Source: Chrysomallon squamiferum
Lineage: Eukaryota > Mollusca > Gastropoda > Neomphalida > Peltospiridae
Length of the DNA: 11,000 bases
Assembly: GCA_012295275.1 (NCBI GenBank)
Contig: CM022670.1
Span: 5,713,142-5,724,141 of the forward strand
Direction of reading: 5' to 3'
The notes under the pieces were generated by a model, which had not been told where the DNA came from, did not search any database, and worked only from the letters and a program-made list of their open reading frames with translations. Below, piece by piece: positions 6,491-11,000 of this stretch (positions within the stretch are counted from its first letter, which is position 1; every line of letters starts with the position of its first letter). The position numbers and the translations under genes are program-made.

Positions 6491-7917
6491 AAAGGAGATT
6501 GCCTTAGATATATATTATTGGGAAATATGTTAAAACTGTGGCAAAATTATTTCTACAAAATTCTGTGTTAAACTGATTAACCTTTGATTAAAGGATTGTG
6601 TTATATTTCTGTTGTTGTAAACACATTTCTAAAAGATTTGTGTGTTAACAGGTTCTCTGTGTAAGGGAGAATGAAAACTAAAAATGGCTACTTAATTCTT
6701 GAATAATGGTGCAGACTTCATGATATTTTTTAAATAATTTTATTTTATTTTGACAACAGGTCACTATATTTGTATTTTTCTGGCTGTCTTTGTGTAAATA
6801 GCAGTATCAGACTTTTTCATCTGATTTGTTTTATTTCAAATTAATATAAATTATGCAATGTTACTTTTTAACTGTCACTTTCAGACTTTTTATATTTACT
6901 GTTCTGTATCTTTTTTAAGTTACTGTTTTGTACTGTTAACTAGTTCCTTGCAAATCCTTCTACCTCTCTTTTTAACATTTACTCAGATATTTTCTAAATT
7001 ATATTATAGTTTACAAGTCACTCTCTGATAGTCATATATATAATGTCAGGAAGTATGTCACATGTCCTTATAAACATTGTTTTACAGAAATATTTTTTGA
7101 ACAAAAGAAACCTTGTCTAAGTATTTGTAAGGAAATGAAACTACAATTTTGGTAAATAATCTTGGTGTTCATTTTAACATTTTAGTTCACTGATTTGTTG
7201 ATTGTGTGTTTAGTGTTAGTTTCAAATTTGTTCAAACATAATAAAAAGTTTCATATCTGCTCAAAGAATTTTATATATTACAGATGTTTTATAAGACCAC
7301 TGTTTATCATCCAGTACTGTGTCAAAACTATGTTGTTATCACATCAGTATGAAAAACTGTATAGAATATTACTATTATTTGTCAAGCACTGGTATTACCC
7401 ATTTTGTATGTTATTCCATGTAATAAGTATTTTTAGACAACAGTGTTTTGTGATATTGTGATAACTAACTCACTTTGATCTCATTTTTTTGTCTGTTTTG
7501 TTTTTGTTATTTTGTTTATTATAACCTTGTAACACAAAACCTTTTCTGATTCAGTTAACTGATCTAGAATTACAAACACAAATATATTTTTCATTATCAA
7601 ACTGGCCCTTTTTCTGTACTTGTTTATCTTTTATATTAAGGCAATTTCAAAAACAAATTAATATCCAAGATGTGCCTTTTTCTATTTGACATGTTACCTC
7701 AGGAAATAACAACACATAATTGTAAATACCTGTTTACATTGTGTGATGTGATAGGACTTTTGTAATTAATTTTTTTTTTTTTTACTTATGTATATTTAAA
7801 ACAATAAATAAATCATTGATGATTAGTATTATAAAACATGATATAGTCTTCTTATTAAATGACGTGTTTGTAATTTTCTGATTTAAACATTGTCTAGAAC
7901 ATGGCTACAACATAAAT
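6491..7917 (+). other. AT-rich non-coding stretch, nothing recognised
   Basis: I see no exon, RNA gene or clear tandem repeat here. The sequence is AT-rich with short T runs (for example 7770-7782). An 88-codon open frame at 7195-7461 has AT-driven composition (Leu, Ile, Phe, Cys, Tyr), no recognisable domain and no good splice sites with a matching phase. The region is either last intron or a long 3'UTR. Confidence 0.65.
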
Positions 7918-8345
7918 AATAAACAGTTGTATCACACTGTCACTGTTTTAATTATTAACAACACAAACAATTGTATCACACTGTCATTATTAATTATTAA
8001 CAACACAAACAGTTGTATCACGTCACTGTGTTTTAATTATTAACAACACAATTGTATCAGACTGTCACTGTTTTAATTATTAACATCACAATTGTACAAC
8101 GTTGTCACTGTTTTAATTAACAACGCAAACAATTGTATCACATTGTAACTGTTTTAATTATTAACAACACAAACAATTGTATCACGTTGTAACTGTTTTA
8201 ATTATTAACAACAAAAATAATTGCATCACACTGCCACTATTAATTATTAACGATACAAACAGTTGTATCATACTATCAGTTTTAATTATTAACTGTACAA
8301 ACAATTATATTATTGTGCTACTTTTAACTACCTAAACAGCTGTAT
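7918..8345. repeat. 38-48-bp tandem repeat, about ten diverged copies
   Basis: Each copy follows ACAATTGTATCACACTGTCA, CTGTTTTAATTATTAACAAC, ACAAA, beginning near 7921, 7969, 8010, 8050, 8090, 8128, 8173, 8218, 8257 and 8300. Most units contain TTAATTATTAA, a near-palindromic AT-rich string. Deletions of CAAAC and of parts of CACTGTCACTG account for the length changes. Divergence rises to the right. Confidence 0.9.
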
Positions 8346-8443
8346 CATTGGTTTTGTGTTTTAACTGTTTTAACTGTTAATGCATTTATATCATTCTTTT
8401 TGTTTCTATTACTAACAATAACAGTTCTGTCATGTCATACTAG

Positions 8444-8444
<1 letters not shown>

Positions 8445-8482
<38 letters not shown>

Positions 8483-8501
8483 GTTATTATTATTATTATT
8501 A
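8445..8501. repeat. (TTA)n microsatellite
   Basis: An uninterrupted TTA/ATT run apart from a single G at 8483. It is intronic or in the 3'UTR. Between 8502 and 8804 the sequence is AT-rich with T runs (about 8614-8633) and shows no exon. Confidence 0.95.
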
Positions 8502-8804
8502 CGTTTTACCAGTGTTGTGCTTGAATTAAGGTTTTTATTGTTGATATTTCTTTAACACTTAAGCAGGGAATGAAGAAAAATGTAAATTTGTAAATAACCA
8601 TTTTTATTTATTTATTTTTTATTTTTTTTTTTTAAATCTGTTCTTGCATGAGGCTGGTTCTCATTGTTATTAATAAATTCCCTCAGTTTTACGTTGTGGG
8701 CAAAAACAACTTGTGTTTCTTGTATTCCTCTACAGCCTTAGTTAACCTATAAATGACAGTAAATCAAACTTATAATAAAATCTTAATATCTGTGTGAAAG
8801 AACA

Positions 8805-8950
8805 CATTATTATTATTATTATTATCATTATTATTATCATTATTATTATTAATATTATTATTATCATTATTATTATCATTATTATTATTATTATTATTAT
8901 TATCATTATTATTATCATTATTATTATTATTATTATTATTATCATTATTA
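8805..8950. repeat. (ATT)n microsatellite with ATC variants in a 39-bp higher-order pattern
   Basis: C bases interrupt the run at 8805, 8826, 8838, 8865, 8877, 8904, 8916 and 8943. From 8826 on, the gaps alternate 12, 27, 12, 27, 12, 27, so a 39-bp block is repeated three times. Long open frames on both strands here are translated repeat (poly-Ile, poly-Asn/Asp) and are not genes. Confidence 0.95.
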
Positions 8951-9119
8951 AAAGGTTGTATTTGGATTTTAACATTAGATATTAAAAGAATAATGTAAAT
9001 TATAATTTCAGTAAATGATATTGTAGAATAGCACAATATTTATAACAATAAATTATTTTTTTCTAAAAAAGAAATATGCAACGATCTTTAAAACTGCTAA
9101 GTAAAAGTTAAAATGGTGT

Positions 9120-9310
9120 TGACAAAGTTCACGTACACATCACCGTATCACAGCACATGTAGTTGTCACATCTAGCACTCGGCTGTAGTTCACTGTGTGT
9201 CGCTATCGATGTAGCCACAGTTTGTGTGCATGCTGAGCACGCAGTGGTCTGGAGTACGTTGTGGTCGACCCCGCTGATACAAGGTTAGCACTGTGTGCTT
9301 GCTTCACTGT
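9120..9310 (+). other. GC-richer island in the last intron, possible cassette exon at 9221-9283
   Basis: This stretch is clearly less AT-rich than its surroundings and has no repeat. One open frame of about 40 codons spans 9166-9288. CAG at 9218-9220 and GT at 9284-9285 would bound a 63-base exon that enters and leaves at phase 1, which suits insertion between 5413 and 10216. The acceptor has a poor pyrimidine tract, the donor GTTAGC is weak, and the 20-odd residues resemble nothing I know. A decayed interspersed element is an equally good reading. Confidence 0.2.
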
Positions 9311-9422
9311 TTGCACTGTTTTGTTGTATTCTTTTATTTTGTGTATCATCACGTTTTTCTCTTCTTTTTTTTTTTTTAGTTTTATTATTATTATTATTTT
9401 TTATTCTGACAAATGTAGGTAA

Positions 9423-9442
9423 CTCTCTCTCTCTCTCTCTCT
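9423..9442. repeat. (CT)10 microsatellite
   Basis: Ten CT units followed by CCGCGTGC. A short ATT run and a T run lie just upstream (about 9366-9407). The next 300 bases hold no recognisable feature. Confidence 0.95.
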
Positions 9443-9742
9443 CCGCGTGCTAAACAATCTCAACGTGGCAGTCCTCCTTATCATAGATTGAAAACAGTTA
9501 TATGTTTTAGTTTTCACAAAGAGCCTGTCCAGTTATAGATTAGAGTGTCTCAGTTAATAGGTATAACAATGTGTCACTGGATTAAAAATCGACAGTAACA
9601 AACCACAATTCCTCGTACTGTATAGTCACATATCACACGACAGTAAATCATTGTCTTTTAGCTGTTTAATTTACAATATTAATGATAGCTTAGTTCACAC
9701 GAATTTAATGGCTTGAATATTACTGCATATATCTGTTATATC

Positions 9743-9775
9743 TGTGTGTGTGTGTGTGTGTGTGTGATGTATATA

Positions 9776-9861
<86 letters not shown>

Positions 9862-9876
9862 TATATTTATATATAA
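9743..9876. repeat. Compound (TG)n-(TA)n-(TG)n-(TA)n microsatellite
   Basis: TG units at 9743-9766 are followed by a long TA run to about 9836, then GTGTGTGTGTGTG at 9841-9853 and TA again to about 9876. The alternating purine-pyrimidine run is over 100 bases. Short open frames at 9713-10055 are repeat translation. From 9877 to 10215 the sequence is AT-rich intron ending in acceptor TTAATGTTTTTAG. Confidence 0.95.
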
Positions 9877-10215
9877 TATTTTGTCAGAACATCGTAAATA
9901 AAGTTAATCATAAATGTTTAATATCAAACTATTTGAAACGTTTTCTAAAAAAAAAAATGTGTATTTTATTACATAATATATGTATTGTGTACGCTAATAT
10001 TTGTTACATAAATAGCAACTGCGATTTATATTATATTTTGCGTGTTAATATATGATAATACATACAAAACTGACATAACTGATTAATAATGTATGCTGAA
10101 TATATGTTAATATCTCTAATATATTTTATGATTAAATAAATGTTTATAATTCATGATACGTGTATTAATGAATGCATATATAAAACGTTAATAAACAATG
10201 TCTTAATGTTTTTAG

Positions 10216-10937
10216 ATCGTAGACTGTCGAGGAAGAGAAGTCTTATGTCACTAGACAGAATTAAACGATCTCTGTCCATGGAACCGCTCAATGAGCTGTC
10301 TGCTACTCAAGGTCAAAGACCTTGGAAGTCCAGTTCCCTCAAGATGGACACGCTGAGTGTGGACAGGGCGTTCCTCGCCGCCAGCGTGCCTAGAGTGGAA
10401 ATCAGCAACAACGCACCGATCATCACGGAATCGATCCCTGAAGAAATGGAACGCAGGAGAAGAGAATCGATGAAGGCCGAGCTCGCCGAGGGAAGTGAGA
10501 AGAATAAGGAGCCTGCGAACACGGACTTAGCTCAGCTGTTACTGAAGCCTCAGCCGAAAGACGACAGAGAACGGTTAGAAACCGATCGCAGCTCCAGTGA
10601 ATTCCAAGTGTGGGAGGAGAAGCCACATTTAGTGACTGAAGGTGTTCAGGGTGTTAACAACGCGCCCAGTGAAGGCACTCATAAAAAAGACGAGGGTTTG
10701 GGCGAGTCGTTTGATCAGTACTCTGAACTGGGAGACGGGGTGTCACGTAACGGTAACCACGTAACCAACGCAGAGAATGTTGTAGCTGACGTCAAGTTAG
10801 ACGTGTTACCCCCCTCACCAGCAAGTGACAATGACGTAGACAACGAGGCGTCTACACAACCTCGAAAAACTGTCGTCGAGACCCCGGCCGACGTCCTCGC
10901 TAGCATTTGCTCAAGTAAAAGAGTCACCTTCATGTGA
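10216..10937 (+). CDS. TRPC: TRPC long-form terminal exon: disordered C-terminal tail
   Basis: It starts after acceptor TTTTTAG and enters with two bases, making Asn327 with the A at 5413. It encodes residues 328-566 and stops at 10935-10937. The tail looks disordered, rich in Ser, Glu, Lys and Arg. It opens with a basic serine cluster (RRLSRKRSLMSLDRIKRS, 328-345) bearing RRxS and RxxS kinase-site patterns; RRRRES recurs later. It ends KRVTFM, with VTFM fitting a class I PDZ ligand (S/T-x-hydrophobic). Vertebrate TRPC4/5 end in VTTRL and fly TRP binds the PDZ protein INAD. GC content is far above the intron and the frame is open throughout, so coding is secure. Membership in this gene rests on strand, phase and tail character. 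The ATG at 10140 lies in intron. Confidence 0.8.
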
Positions 10938-11000
10938 CTCACTAAACTTGTGATAACTACCAGTCGAAATTACGATCACCTCTGTACCACTTTTTAATAA
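10938..11000 (+). other. Start of the long-form 3'UTR, cut by the window edge
   Basis: Sixty-three non-coding bases follow the stop. No AATAAA is present before the window ends, so the poly(A) site lies to the right. Confidence 0.6.

Noticed and set aside
7195-7461. 88-codon open frame
   Set aside because: AT-driven composition, no known domain, no supporting splice sites or start context.
8742-9036. Poly-isoleucine and poly-asparagine open frames on both strands
   Set aside because: They are translations of the ATT microsatellite.
9235-9285. GTGGTCGACCCC, considered as a tRNA or SINE B-box
   Set aside because: It lacks one base of the B-box consensus, and no A-box lies at the right distance; no cloverleaf could be drawn.
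10313-10942. Three minus-strand open frames opposite the last exon
   Set aside because: They are shadows of the long, phase-matched plus-strand coding exon.

Overview
The window looks like a stretch of an AT-rich invertebrate animal genome. It has short, GC-richer coding exons with clean GT/AG borders, set in introns that are almost wholly tandem repeats and microsatellites. I infer a lophotrochozoan, quite possibly a mollusc, but only from the look of the protein and the repeat-rich introns; nothing here fixes the species.

The only gene I can support is the 3' part of a plus-strand TRPC/TRP-family cation channel. Six exon pieces join in frame: 2098-2447, 2976-3177, 4203-4397, 4621-4662, 5224-5413 (or 5224-5499), and 10216-10937. 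In order they encode S4, the S4-S5 linker, S5, the pore turret, the pore helix and filter, S6, TRP box 1 (EWKFAR), TRP box 2 (LPPPFN), a calmodulin/IP3-receptor-binding-like segment (IVMRDLVKRY), a C-terminal helix, and one of two alternative C-termini. The ankyrin repeats, S1-S3 and the start codon must lie left of position 1. The window encodes 354 residues if translation stops at 5499, or 566 if a donor inside the fifth exon (GT at 5414) is spliced to the exon at 10216. That junction is exactly in phase.

Layout: 1-1000 is a 58-bp minisatellite with nested 8-bp repeats. 1001-2097 is intron with three copies of a TGACGTAA-bearing repeat. 2098-5499 holds five exons separated by repeat-filled introns. 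5500-10215 is the 3'UTR of the short form and/or the last intron, made of several minisatellites and microsatellites. 10216-10937 is the long-form terminal exon, followed by the start of its 3'UTR.

The most unusual feature is how tandem repeats contact splice sites. An array after exon 2976-3177 has copied the exon's last 22 bases together with its donor. A 20-bp array before exon 5224 repeats its acceptor about seven times, with every third copy in frame. Another array begins inside the donor at 2448. I found no mobile-element proteins, RNA genes, CRISPR arrays or prokaryotic genes.
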